Shown here: positions 1 to 7,687 of the stretch, piece by piece
Position numbering within the stretch: position 1 is the stretch's first letter
How the letters are laid out: every line of letters starts with the position of its first letter
Translations under genes and position numbers: made by a program
Assembly: GCF_000732605.1 (NCBI RefSeq)
Contig: NZ_JPME01000039.1
Location: forward strand, 1-48,765
DNA from: Lacrimispora celerecrescens
Lineage (GTDB): Bacteria > Bacillota > Clostridia > Lachnospirales > Lachnospiraceae
Length of the DNA stretch: 48,765 nucleotides
Direction of reading: 5' to 3'
The notes under the pieces: generated by a model
Seen by the model: only the letters and a program-made list of their open reading frames with translations
Database searches by the model: none
Told to the model about the DNA's origin: nothing

Positions 1-171
1 AGACGTACAAAAGTAGTAGGAACGTTCCCTGATGGTCAGTCCGCCCTTATGTTGGTATGTGCCCGTCTACGCCATGTGGCGGGAACCTGGTGGGGTGCTA
101 AACTATATATGAATATGAAACATCTTGATCAAATGCAATCTGCTGAAGAAGCAGATCACATAGCCGGTTAA
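1..171 (+). mobile_element. IS256/Mutator-family transposase, C-terminal end only
   Basis: Frame 1 is open from the window edge to a TAA at 169-171. It encodes the C-terminal end of an IS256 (Mutator)-type transposase: it begins RRTKVVGTFPDG, continues ALMLVCARLRHVAGT, then YMNMKHL, and ends in IAG. That ending is the family's conserved tail. The 5' part lies outside the window, so it is unknown whether the full transposase is intact. It sits beside other broken mobile-element pieces. Family assignment is by recall of the conserved tail, with no search run. Confidence 0.8.
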
Positions 172-190
172 CTTTCCGGTAGCCAAATGG

Positions 191-445
191 CTAAATTGAA
201 TTTGCGAAAAATCCTTGACAGTACCCCGGAAAGTGGTCGAACATTTTCCTGGACTGGGAAGGCGTACAGTGGTTTGTCTGCTTAAATGTCCGGTTAAAGG
301 AAGGGAGACTGGAGAAGCCGGACTGCATGGCTACGTCCATGATAGACAGGTCGGGATTCTCCAGCAGCTTTGTTGCTTTTCCTACTCTCTGGGCAGTGAT
401 GTATTCGGGGAATGACATCTGAGAACCTATGCCTGAAAACAAACC
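191..445 (-). pseudogene. AraC-family regulator remnant (C-terminal HTH only)
   Basis: On the minus strand about 80 codons match the second half of an AraC/XylS DNA-binding domain: SFPEYITAQRVGKATKLL, then the second helix-turn-helix with IMDVAMQSGFSSLPSFNRTFK and a degenerate GxTPxxxR end (CTPSQSRKMF). No sensor domain precedes it. The reading frame upstream runs into the IS3-like remnant lying on the opposite strand, so the gene was cut by rearrangement. It is unlikely to make a functional regulator. Confidence 0.6.
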
Positions 446-690
446 ATGAAGACCAAGACGTACTTTCACTACCCAGTTTAAGCAACAGATTGTAGATCTT
501 TATCGTACCGGCAAGAGAAAGTGCGATATTGTTAAGGGAGTATGATATTTTAAAGCAAGCAGCGCTGATCATGGTCCACTCTGTCGAAGGCAAGCAGTGG
601 CTGTATATCTTCATCAGGAAAAATTTCTGTTATACAAATCGAAAACTTGACAATTGTCAGATTTATATTATACTATTAATTATATGTTAT
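424..690 (+). pseudogene. IS3-family (IS150-like) OrfA transposase remnant
   Basis: Starting at ATG 424, the sequence reads like the start of an IS3-family OrfA: TQFKQQIVDLYRTGKRKCDIV is open at 449-523 after an out-of-frame start. A one-base shift then gives REYDILKQAALIM, which fuses the normal N-terminal REYD to the distal leucine-zipper motif DILKQAALIM and so skips the middle of the protein. A possible trace of the following OrfB region (KQWLYIF) comes next. There are therefore at least a small insertion near the start, one frameshift and one internal deletion. The element is dead. Confidence 0.65.
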
Positions 691-812
691 TTGAAACTCT
701 ATGTGTTTTTTAAAATAATAAATAAAATAAGTTTGTATTAAAGAAATAAATTCAAATTTAATTCAAGGATAACTTATTTGAAATACATTTTCTTTGATAT
801 GTATATTTTCTT
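640..812. other. AT-rich intergenic stretch, no gene seen
   Basis: Very AT-rich sequence between the IS3 remnant and the promoter of the L25 gene. Short open frames run through it, but none has a ribosome-binding site, a plausible composition or a recognisable motif. Confidence 0.5.
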
Positions 813-841
813 TTGACAATTTTATTTTGTTATGTTATATC
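813..841 (+). promoter_or_regulatory. Putative promoter of the L25/Ctc gene
   Basis: TTGACA at 813-818 is followed after 17 bases by TATATC at 836-841. The start codon lies about 95 bases downstream, preceded by a strong site, AGGAGG, at 921-926. The -35 hexamer is perfect and the -10 is weak. Confidence 0.5.
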
Positions 842-934
842 ACATTGAAATTTAGGTAACAGGTTTTCATCATTGAATCATAAGATTTTAGATGATTGCC
901 ATAATATAATTATAAATCAAGGAGGCTTATAACT

Positions 935-1528
935 ATGGAAAATACTGGAGTTATGAACGTTGAGTTAAGAAAAAGTACCAGAAAGGGTGACAATAATCAG
1001 TTAAAAAGAGAAGGATATTTACTGGGAAACATAGCTGGTAAAGGTGTTGATTCAATCTCAATAGCTGTTAAGAAAGATGTATTTAGAAGATCAATGAAAG
1101 AGTTTGGCCGGAATGGCATTTTTAAACTGGTTGTTCCTGATGGACAGAGTTATACCGTAATGGCAAAAGAAATACACATTGAACCTGTTAAGAACGAAAT
1201 TGCTCATTTGGATTTTCAAATGGTATCTTTTTCGGAAAAAATCAAACAGGAAGTGGCTATAAAAATTACCGGAGCAGAACTTCTTGAGTCAAAAAGGTTG
1301 TTGATTAACAGTACCATAGATTCAATTTTACTGGAGGGCTTACCTCAGGATATTCCCGATGAAATAGAAATTGATGTTTCTAATATGGAGGCTGGTGAAA
1401 GTATTCAATTTAGTGATGTTAAACTTCCGGAAGGACTTACCTCAACTATTGATCCGGAACAAAAAATGATAACAGTTGTTGGTTCTAAGATACGTGAAGC
1501 AGTTGAAGGTGAAGCGGCCGAAAGTTAA
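935..1528 (+). CDS. rplY: 50S ribosomal protein L25 / general stress protein Ctc
   Basis: The 197-residue product has the two-domain layout of the long (Ctc/TL5-type) L25 family. An N-terminal L25 beta-barrel (about residues 8-95) contains LKREGYLLGNIAGKG and the IHIEPVKNEIAHLDFQMV segment. A C-terminal beta domain (about 100-190) contains GLPQDIPDEIEIDVSNMEAG. L25 binds 5S rRNA in the large ribosomal subunit, and the long form is linked to stress in Bacillus. The tail is acidic (VEGEAAES), as usual for Ctc. AGGAGG lies 8 bases before the ATG. It is monocistronic, with its own promoter and a terminator just after it. Confidence 0.92.
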   Translation: MENTGVMNVELRKSTRKGDNNQLKREGYLLGNIAGKGVDSISIAVKKDVFRRSMKEFGRNGIFKLVVPDGQSYTVMAKEIHIEPVKNEIAHLDFQMVSFSEKIKQEVAIKITGAELLESKRLLINSTIDSILLEGLPQDIPDEIEIDVSNMEAGESIQFSDVKLPEGLTSTIDPEQKMITVVGSKIREAVEGEAAES

Positions 1529-1590
1529 GAGGAATGACGGCATTCACTTTTCATATGAAAATATTATAAGAGCCTGATGAATATGTGAGA

Positions 1591-1627
1591 AGCCGCCGTT
1601 GCGTATATTTCTAACGGCGGCTTCTTT
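1591..1627 (+). terminator. Rho-independent terminator after rplY
   Basis: A 10-bp perfect stem, AGCCGCCGTT pairing with AACGGCGGCT, has a 12-base loop and is followed by TCTTTT. It ends three bases before the stop codon of the convergent arsC gene, so it terminates rplY and could also separate the convergent transcripts. Confidence 0.85.
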
Positions 1628-1629
1628 TA

Positions 1630-2019
1630 TCAGCTTAATTCTTTTGCCAAATCCCTAATTTTTGTCTCAATAACACGGATTGTTTCAATAAATTCTTGAT
1701 CGTTTTTTCCAGTTGGGTCGCTCAATCCCCAATCCTCACGGCGCTTACAGGGTAGGAATGGGCATTGGACGTTACAACCCATAGTCACCACGATGTCCAC
1801 GGGCGGAATTTCTGACAAGAGCTTACTATACTGTGTCGCTTCCATATCAATATTATAAAGCTGTTTCATTAGGCGCACAGCGTCTTGATTAATTTTAGGT
1901 TTGGTTTCCGTCCCTGCCGAATAGCACTCCATAACATCACCTGCAAGATGGCGGCCTAATGCCTCTGCAATTTGGCTGCGGCAAGAATTATGAACACAAA
2001 TAAATGCTACCTTTACCAT
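1630..2019 (-). CDS. arsC: Arsenate reductase, low-molecular-weight phosphatase type
   Basis: This 129-residue protein reduces arsenate to arsenite in the cytoplasm so the efflux system can remove it. The N-terminus carries the phosphatase-loop signature CX5R (C8-VHNSC-R14, then S15). A distal Asp-Pro (LSDPTGK) supplies the general acid of this fold. The resolving cysteines lie in MGCNVQCPFLPC; their spacing differs from the S. aureus enzyme, so which pair forms the relay disulfide is not certain. It is the last gene of the ars operon, 13 bases after arsA. Length is normal for the family (about 130-140). Confidence 0.92.
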   Translation of the reverse strand: MVKVAFICVHNSCRSQIAEALGRHLAGDVMECYSAGTETKPKINQDAVRLMKQLYNIDMEATQYSKLLSEIPPVDIVVTMGCNVQCPFLPCKRREDWGLSDPTGKNDQEFIETIRVIETKIRDLAKELS

Positions 2020-2032
2020 ATCATTTGTCCTT

Positions 2033-3769
2033 TCAAAGTGTTAATAAACGGTCGCCTTTGATTTCTTCGGCACTCCATGAAATTAATGCAAATTTACCAT
2101 CAGCATGTTTATCAACACGATTAAGCCATTCTACCTCATTTGCCGCCTTTGCTGCCAACATAGGATTGGTGGTACCTGTGCCGTACAAGGATTGGTTGAT
2201 AATCCACCATTGCGCAGATATACCAGCTCGCTTCAAATCGTCCTCCAAACGCAATGCCTCGTAAACAGGTGTTGCTTCGGGCAAAGTTACAATAAGAACT
2301 TCGGTTTCGTCAGATTTCAGTCTTGGTAGAAGCTTCTGAACGGATTCCGGGATTTCACCTTTTGTTCGCTGTATTTCATGATTGTAACTTTGAGTGGACT
2401 CCAGCAAAAGAAGAGTATGGCCAGTAGGTGCCGTATCAATCACCACTACCTGATCGTCGGCTTTATCAACTATTTCTGCAAAGGCACGAAACACAGCAAT
2501 TTCCTGAGTACAGGGAGAGCGTAGATCTTCCTCAACATAGGCAATATCTCCATCGCTCATACCAGACGCACGGGCCTTACCGATTACTTCGGACTGGTAC
2601 TTTTTCAGTTCTTCGGCCTCGTCGATATGGCTCATAGAAATGCCGCAGTTTTCGTCCAGTACAAATTTCAGATGTGCGGCGGGGTCGGTGGTTGTAAGAT
2701 GAACTTTTTCTCCGCGCTTTGCAAGGCCCAAAGCCACAGCAGCAGCAATAGTAGTCTTTCCTACGCCACCTTTGCCCATCGTAAAAATAACGCGCTTACC
2801 GCTTGCTGCCAGTTCGTCGATCACATGATTCAACGTGGGTACATGAACGGCGTTTAGCGTTTCGGTGTGTACAGTTACATGATCTGTATTCAGTAAAGCA
2901 CGCACATTTTCAAGCCCTGTGACGTTATAGGCACGTAAGGGTACCATATGGAGAGGCAGCGTTTGCAAACTATCGGGCATAACGCTAAGTGCTGCCTGCT
3001 GTTTTTCATACAGGTTCAAAGAAAGCGAATCGCTATATTCAGTCAGCACACCATTGATAATCAGCATTTGATTGCGGACCCCTAGTGAAGAAAGCTCGCC
3101 GGAAGCCCGTGCTGCTTCTTTGAACGGTGATGTTTCTGGGCGTGTTACAAGAATTAATGTAGTCAGGTTCCCATTTGCCAGAGTTTCCACAGCCTCCTTA
3201 TAAATTGCTTTTTTGCTCTCCAAGCCGGAAAGTTGGCCCAAACAGGACGCACCGTGAGTGCTCTCGCTGATAAAGTCACTCCATGCTGATGGAAGCTGAA
3301 GCATACGTAGGGTGTGACCGGTGGGGGCGGTGTCAAAAATAATATGGTCATATTCCTTTTGTACCTTGCTGTCTGTGATAAAATTGGAAAATTCATTGAA
3401 CGCTGCAATCTCCACAGTGCAGGAACCGGAAAGCTGTTCTTCCATGTTAGCGAGAACAGCGCCAGGAAGTTTGCCACGATAAGGAGCAATGACGCTTTCC
3501 CGATATTCTGCAGCGGCTTGTATTGGGTCGAGATTTGCCACAAACAAATTAGGCACATCAGGAATCGGAGTCCCCTTGTTTGTTAGCTCTAGTGAGAACA
3601 CATCCTGTAAATTAGAAGCTGGATCGGTACTGATTAGCAGCACCCGCTTACCGCTGTCTGCCAGAGACACAGCAGTGGCGCAGGCAACGCTGGTTTTACC
3701 AACGCCGCCCTTGCCAGTATAGAAAAGGTATTTTGTAAGTCTGATAGTACGAGGGTCGAACAAATTCAC
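2033..3769 (-). CDS. arsA: Arsenite-transporting ATPase ArsA
   Basis: ArsA is the soluble ATPase that energises arsenite efflux and takes As(III) from ArsD. The 578 residues form two homologous halves, each with a deviant P-loop (GKGGVGKTS near residue 18 and GKGGVGKTT near 332) and the switch motif DTAPTGHT. The three metalloid-binding cysteines known from the plasmid enzyme appear in context: GSCTVEIA, GASCLGQ and SPCTQEIA. The start is GTG at 3769, one base after the arsD stop, so the two are probably translationally coupled. It pairs here with Acr3 rather than ArsB, as is common in Firmicutes. Confidence 0.95.
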   Translation of the reverse strand: MNLFDPRTIRLTKYLFYTGKGGVGKTSVACATAVSLADSGKRVLLISTDPASNLQDVFSLELTNKGTPIPDVPNLFVANLDPIQAAAEYRESVIAPYRGKLPGAVLANMEEQLSGSCTVEIAAFNEFSNFITDSKVQKEYDHIIFDTAPTGHTLRMLQLPSAWSDFISESTHGASCLGQLSGLESKKAIYKEAVETLANGNLTTLILVTRPETSPFKEAARASGELSSLGVRNQMLIINGVLTEYSDSLSLNLYEKQQAALSVMPDSLQTLPLHMVPLRAYNVTGLENVRALLNTDHVTVHTETLNAVHVPTLNHVIDELAASGKRVIFTMGKGGVGKTTIAAAVALGLAKRGEKVHLTTTDPAAHLKFVLDENCGISMSHIDEAEELKKYQSEVIGKARASGMSDGDIAYVEEDLRSPCTQEIAVFRAFAEIVDKADDQVVVIDTAPTGHTLLLLESTQSYNHEIQRTKGEIPESVQKLLPRLKSDETEVLIVTLPEATPVYEALRLEDDLKRAGISAQWWIINQSLYGTGTTNPMLAAKAANEVEWLNRVDKHADGKFALISWSAEEIKGDRLLTL

Positions 3770-3770
3770 C

Positions 3771-4148
3771 TTAGCAGCAACCCCCTTTACAGCAGCAGCT
3801 ATCGCTACTTTGTGCCTTTTCCACTGGTTTTCCCAGCAGGTCGGCAGGTAGGCCTAACCACTCCGTAAACTCCGCATTGGTGGGGTATTTGCCGGTCAAA
3901 ACGATCTTTCCGTCCATTACGGTAACGGGTAAACCGTCCGGACCTTTGTCGTTAATGAAGTCATTCACGACTTTATTATTCACAAACTCCATAGGTGCGC
4001 TGTTGAGATTAAAGCGATCAACGGTTACGCCATGCTTTTTCAACGTGTCAAGAACAGTAGAGATACGAAGCAATTCTGGGTCAACCCCTACTCCGCAAAG
4101 TCCAGTCGAGCAGCACATAGCAGGTTCAAAAATTTGCATTGTTTTCAT
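3771..4148 (-). CDS. arsD: Arsenic metallochaperone ArsD
   Basis: ArsD carries As(III) to ArsA and can act as a weak repressor. The start chosen is ATG 4148, because AGAAGG lies 8 bases upstream and the protein then begins MKTMQIFEPAMCCSTGLCGV, the standard ArsD start. The essential cysteines fall exactly at 12, 13 and 18. The C-terminus adds two further cysteine clusters (SCCCKGGCC), seen in many full-length homologues. The open frame extends 46 codons upstream, but that extension has no ribosome-binding site and does not resemble ArsD. The product has 125 residues. Confidence 0.93.
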   Translation of the reverse strand: MKTMQIFEPAMCCSTGLCGVGVDPELLRISTVLDTLKKHGVTVDRFNLNSAPMEFVNNKVVNDFINDKGPDGLPVTVMDGKIVLTGKYPTNAEFTEWLGLPADLLGKPVEKAQSSDSCCCKGGCC

Positions 4149-4296
4149 AAAATTACCTTCTTTCATTAAATTTATTTTAGAATCGCGTCCCGTGAGGAAG
4201 CGTTCTAGATTAGCAGGAAGCGTGTAGGGGAGGCTATTATGCGGGACCCCTCCATAAATTGTACGCAAGATACCATCTATAACCATTACTTTTGGG
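4149..4296. other. Gap between arsD and the repeat-protein gene, no gene seen
   Basis: This 148-bp gap inside the ars operon is in frame with arsD for most of its length but shows no convincing start or domain. It holds a weak imperfect hairpin (AGGGG / CCCCT near 4229-4256). No copy of the ArsR operator was seen here. Confidence 0.4.
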
Positions 4297-4485
4297 TCAG
4301 TTTAAACCACACATATTGTTTACGTTGTACTTCTTTGCACTATCCTCTGATACTCCATTCATATTGTTTAAACTATATGGAGTTTTTATATCATTTGTGG
4401 TACTGTTCATATTATTTAGCCTATAAATAGCCTGCTGGTTGTTTGACACATCATTCATGTTATTAATGCTCAATTCTCCAACCAT
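4297..4485 (-). CDS. Small tandem-repeat protein of the ars operon, unknown function
   Basis: I do not recognise this family. The start is ATG 4485, with AGGAG 7 bases before it, giving 62 residues; the longer open frame lacks a site. From residue 7 the protein is built of three full 16-residue repeats and one half: INNMNDVSNNQQAIYR, LNNMNSTTNDIKTPYS, LNNMNGVSEDSAKKYN and VNNMCGLN. Each begins with a hydrophobic residue then NNMN, and has Tyr at position 15. There is one cysteine, no signal peptide and no membrane segment. It lies between acr3 and arsD on the same strand, 34 bases after acr3, so it should be arsenite-inducible. Any role in metalloid handling is inference. Confidence 0.7.
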   Translation of the reverse strand: MVGELSINNMNDVSNNQQAIYRLNNMNSTTNDIKTPYSLNNMNGVSEDSAKKYNVNNMCGLN

Positions 4486-4519
4486 ATAAATTCTCCTTAT
4501 CAATGTGACCCTGCTAAAG

Positions 4520-5581
4520 CTATTGTTTGACATTGGGTTCTGGGAACCAATGGGTGGTTTTATTTGCTATTTTCACAAGAAAAAGCATTACGGGTACTTC
4601 AGTCAAAACCCCAACGGTAGTAGCAAGCGCAGCGGCGGAGCTGGTACCGAACAGGGCGATTGCCACCGCGACAGATAGTTCAAAAAAGTTTGATGCGCCG
4701 ATCATTCCAGCTGGTGCGGAAATGGAGTAGGGCAGCTTCATCAGTCGGGCAGCATAGTAAACGATAAAGAAAATCAGAAACGTCTGAATAATCAGAGGTA
4801 CAGCGATTAAGACAATGTGTAGTGGATTGCGGATTATAGTTTCGCCTTGGAACGCAAAAACCAGTACAAGCGTTAATAATAGTCCTATCGTTGTAATACC
4901 ATCAAATTTTTTAACAAAAGAATTGCTAAAATATTCTTCACCTTTCTTTTTAATGACCAGTGTACGGGTCAGCATTCCACCTGACAGCGGAATTACTACA
5001 AACAGCACTACCGATAAAATTAGAGTATCCCACGGTACTGCAACATTGGAAACACCAAGCAGGAATTTTACAATGGGTACAAAGGCTACTAAAATAATAA
5101 GGTCGTTTGTTGCTACCTGTACAACGGTATAAGCAGGATTCCCATTCGTTAGGCTGCTCCACACAAAAACCATGGCAGTACATGGAGCAGCTCCCAAAAG
5201 TACCGCTCCTGCCAGATATTGCGTTGCCAAATCTGGCGAAATAAATGCTTTGAAAATTACAAAGAAAAAAAGTGAAGCTAATGCATACATTGTAAATGGC
5301 TTAATAACCCAGTTAGCAATCCATGTGACATACAACCCTCTGGGATTTTTTCCGACATTTTTAATACTTTGAAAATCTACTTTCATCATCATAGGGTAAA
5401 TCATCAGCCAGATTAAAACTGCCATCGGTATAGATACTTTGGCATACTCAAACTGATTCAGAAAAGCAGGAATAGCTGGCAAATATTTTCCTATTATTAC
5501 CCCCACTACCATGCAAAGAATAACCCATACGGTAAGATATTTTTGAAAAAAACCTATACCTGTTTGTTTTTCGGATTTCAT
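4520..5581 (-). CDS. acr3: Arsenite efflux transporter, ACR3 family
   Basis: Acr3 is a ten-helix membrane carrier that exports arsenite. The 353 residues show the expected alternation of hydrophobic helices and the conserved stretch GAAPCTAMVFVWSSL, whose cysteine (near residue 133) is essential in characterised members. The region APAGMIGASNFFELSVAVAIA is also diagnostic. Length matches the family (about 350). AGGAG lies 9 bases before ATG 5581. It is the second gene of the operon, 111 bases after arsR, and an extra copy of the arsR operator motif lies in that gap. Confidence 0.95.
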   Translation of the reverse strand: MKSEKQTGIGFFQKYLTVWVILCMVVGVIIGKYLPAIPAFLNQFEYAKVSIPMAVLIWLMIYPMMMKVDFQSIKNVGKNPRGLYVTWIANWVIKPFTMYALASLFFFVIFKAFISPDLATQYLAGAVLLGAAPCTAMVFVWSSLTNGNPAYTVVQVATNDLIILVAFVPIVKFLLGVSNVAVPWDTLILSVVLFVVIPLSGGMLTRTLVIKKKGEEYFSNSFVKKFDGITTIGLLLTLVLVFAFQGETIIRNPLHIVLIAVPLIIQTFLIFFIVYYAARLMKLPYSISAPAGMIGASNFFELSVAVAIALFGTSSAAALATTVGVLTEVPVMLFLVKIANKTTHWFPEPNVKQ

Positions 5582-5600
5582 ATAATTATACTCCTGTCAT

Positions 5601-5619
5601 ATTGAATTTTTTCTATATA
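5601..5619 (-). promoter_or_regulatory. Second ArsR-type operator copy, upstream of acr3
   Basis: Sixteen bases, GAATTTTTTCTATATA at 5604-5619, are identical to 6027-6042 in the arsR promoter. The surrounding inverted repeat (ATTGAA-TTTT-TTCTAT, 5601-5616) has one mismatch relative to the promoter copy. It lies about 20-40 bases before the acr3 start and could form an internal control point. Confidence 0.5.
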
Positions 5620-5692
5620 ACGACAAATTTTTTATCGGTGCCAAATTTCCCTAAGGAACATGACACCGACAGCTGCGGTGACAGCAATGCAT

Positions 5693-6010
5693 CTATATAT
5701 CACCACCTTTACGATGGCAAATGCAATCGGGTTTTGAAGTGAATATCTCCCCTAACTGCTGATAAAAAGCTTTTAGGCGTTCATCATTCAATGAGTAATA
5801 AATCCATTTACCCTCGGGCCTTGCTTTCACTAAACCAGCGCTCATCAATACTTTCATATCATGGGATAGGGTTGGCTGGGTAATATGAAATCTCTCCAAA
5901 ATATTACAGGCGCACAGTTCACCGCAAGAAAGCATATCAACAATTCGTAATCGTTTTGGATCGGACAAAGCCTTAAGGACTTTGGCATTCTCAATATATT
6001 TTTCTTCCAT
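5693..6010 (-). CDS. arsR: Arsenic-responsive repressor ArsR
   Basis: This 105-residue winged-helix repressor belongs to the ArsR/SmtB family. The first part contains LKALSDPKRLRIVDML and the metalloid-sensing motif ELCACNI (C33 and C35), matching the CxC site of plasmid ArsR. The recognition helix is ITQPTLSHDMKVL, followed by the wing GKWIYYSL. The C-terminus holds an extra CIC pair. Binding of As(III)/Sb(III) is expected to release it from DNA. It is the first gene of the operon and sits just below the operator, so it is autoregulated. Confidence 0.93.
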   Translation of the reverse strand: MEEKYIENAKVLKALSDPKRLRIVDMLSCGELCACNILERFHITQPTLSHDMKVLMSAGLVKARPEGKWIYYSLNDERLKAFYQQLGEIFTSKPDCICHRKGGDI

Positions 6011-6021
6011 AGTACAACCTC

Positions 6022-6044
6022 ACATAGAATTTTTTCTATATATT
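6022..6044 (-). promoter_or_regulatory. ArsR operator at the ars promoter
   Basis: The inverted repeat ATAGAA-TTTT-TTCTAT at 6024-6039 lies immediately downstream of the -10 hexamer, over the expected transcription start. This is the usual place for an ArsR-type operator. The same core recurs before acr3. Confidence 0.65.
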
Positions 6045-6073
6045 ATTGTATGCTGTAAGAATAGAAATGTCAA
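6045..6073 (-). promoter_or_regulatory. Promoter of the ars operon
   Basis: On the minus strand TTGACA (6068-6073) and TACAAT (6045-6050) are separated by exactly 17 bases. This is a near-consensus sigma-A promoter, which fits a gene set kept off by a repressor rather than turned on by an activator. Confidence 0.85.
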
Positions 6074-6167
6074 TATAGTTTTATTTTTTATCTAATCTAT
6101 ATTTTTAGTCGGAGTTGGAGCACGGACTATTTGGAGGAGGAGAGGGCCTACGATAGTATTATATGAG

Positions 6168-6309
6168 ATGGACTTGGTGGAGAACGGGAAGATGGAAGAG
6201 GAAGCATGTAAAAAAGTAGATTTGATGCTTGCCCGAATTAAAAAGTTGATAGAAGATGATAGTAATCAATATTCAAGTAAACGCCAAATTTCCTCTAGGC
6301 TAATTGAAA
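6168..6309 (+). pseudogene. Possible gene fragment, Glu/Lys-rich helix, unrecognised
   Basis: About 47 codons from ATG 6168 encode a charged, likely helical stretch (MEEEACKKVDLMLARIKKLI). The frame runs into a strong hairpin terminator at 6310-6329, so the real coding part must end before it or the gene is broken. There is no good ribosome-binding site. Just upstream (6110-6160) another frame gives a similar acidic segment (YLEEERAYDSI), consistent with a frameshifted 3' remnant. Function unknown, and it may not be a gene. Confidence 0.25.
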
Positions 6310-6336
6310 ACGCCGCTTTTCAGCGGCGTGAGTTTT
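6310..6336. terminator. Bidirectional hairpin terminator
   Basis: A perfect 7-bp stem, ACGCCGC / GCGGCGT, has a six-base loop, with GAGTTTTT on the plus side and TTTTC on the minus side. It can end the minus-strand recombinase transcript (stop at 6376) and any plus-strand transcript from 6168. Confidence 0.65.
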
Positions 6337-6375
6337 TGAACAAAAAATTATTTTTAGTTTTTTACTTATAATTTG

Positions 6376-7434
6376 TCAATTTGTTTCACGTAGTTTTACC
6401 TTATTTCTGGCACTGCGCCGGCGTTCGTCTTCCAAAGCAGCGTAGTGTTTTTTGGTGGTGTTGACATCTGAGTGTCCTAAAACATCTGCAACCAGATAGA
6501 TGTCCCCGGTTTCTTTATACAGACTTGTTCCATAAGTGCTTCGCAGTTTATGTGGTGTGATCTTTTTCAAAGGTGTTACGAGTCTAGAATATTTCTTTAC
6601 CAGATTTTCAACGCTGCGGACTGCGATCCGTTTCTTTTGAAGGGATAGGAAGAGGGCTTTTTCATGACCTTCCTCAGGAATGACGAAACTGCGTTCGTCC
6701 AGATAATCAAGAAGGGCATCCTCAACTTCAGTACCAAAGTATACGGTGACTTCCTTTCCTCCCTTTCTATGAATCCGGATCCCGCCATTTTTTAAATCAA
6801 TATCATCGACATCAAGTCCGACACACTCAGATACCCGGATCCCAGTTCCGAGCATAAGAGTCAATAGGGCCAGGTCACGGATTTTAGTTTTCGCATGATA
6901 AGCCTTTTGCTTCTCTGTTAAAGATTCCCCACTTTCTACTTCATCAAGCAAGAGAGCTACTTCATCAATATCCAACCGGATAATATCCTTTTCATGCAGC
7001 TTTGGAAGCTGCACCAGAGCAGCGGGATTTGTTTGAAGCCGCTCATTTCGGTAATAATAATTATAGAAGCTCTTTAAAGAAGAGACTTTTCGCATGATTC
7101 CTCGTTCTTTGTTGGTTACTTCCTGATTTTTATCATTAAAACGGTATTTTAAATATTCCATGTATTCTTCGATGTCCACAACCCGAAGTGAATCCAGGTG
7201 GTCTAAAGTAATATCTTGAACCTGAAGTTTACCTATAACAGGGTTTTCCTTTATTAGAAAGTCAAAAAATACTCTTAGATCATAAGCATAAGCGATTCTG
7301 GTTCTGGAAGAAGTGCGAGGTTCAATTCCCCTGAAGAAATCTCCGCAGAAATTGGGAAGTTCCTTTACCAACTGGCGCAGGTGTTTTACGTTTTCAATAT
7401 CTTTTTGCTGATGGTAGGAGAGAGAAGAACTCAT
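6376..7434 (-). CDS. Tyrosine recombinase (XerC/D/XerS-like integrase)
   Basis: The 352-residue protein has an N-terminal SAM-like core-binding domain (about 10-135) and a C-terminal catalytic domain (about 150-345). The full catalytic set is present: R200 (GTGIRVSE), K224 (RKGGK), H295 and R298 (HKLRST), H321 (LGHSD) and nucleophile Y331 (KKHYAAL). Size and layout resemble XerS-type single recombinases and Lachnospiraceae Xer paralogues more than phage integrases, which usually carry an arm-binding domain. It could resolve chromosome dimers or act on a local site. No mobile-element cargo is visible, but an 11-bp inverted repeat with a 16-bp spacer lies about 250 bases upstream. Confidence 0.88.
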   Translation of the reverse strand: MSSSLSYHQQKDIENVKHLRQLVKELPNFCGDFFRGIEPRTSSRTRIAYAYDLRVFFDFLIKENPVIGKLQVQDITLDHLDSLRVVDIEEYMEYLKYRFNDKNQEVTNKERGIMRKVSSLKSFYNYYYRNERLQTNPAALVQLPKLHEKDIIRLDIDEVALLLDEVESGESLTEKQKAYHAKTKIRDLALLTLMLGTGIRVSECVGLDVDDIDLKNGGIRIHRKGGKEVTVYFGTEVEDALLDYLDERSFVIPEEGHEKALFLSLQKKRIAVRSVENLVKKYSRLVTPLKKITPHKLRSTYGTSLYKETGDIYLVADVLGHSDVNTTKKHYAALEDERRRSARNKVKLRETN

Positions 7435-7687
7435 AGTTGGACCTCGTTTCTTATATTATATAGATTGATAAATGTTTTCCGAAAGACCAGTCATTTATAT
7501 TTACCTCAATAATTATTTAAATTGACTTAGTATATATCGTCTGATTCTTAGGCAAAGGTGTTTAAAGAGCTTTATGTACATTGGTATAAAGAGTGTAAGG
7601 AGTGGTAGCATAATGGGATAACAGTAATCAAGATTATGTGAGATAAAATCCTTTAAGTTATAAAAATGTTGACCTTTGTTTATCTTA

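Noticed and set aside
529-741. 70-codon plus-strand open frame
   Set aside because: Its first 14 codons are the IS3 OrfA remnant and the rest is AT-rich run-on, so it is not a separate gene.
4149-4286. N-terminal 46-codon extension of arsD
   Set aside because: No ribosome-binding site before it. The internal ATG at 4148 has one and gives the standard ArsD start with Cys12, Cys13 and Cys18.
4297-4485. CRISPR-like or DNA-level repeat at the NNMN gene
   Set aside because: The repeats are 48 bp apart with no spacer structure and keep a reading frame, so they are protein repeats, not a CRISPR array.
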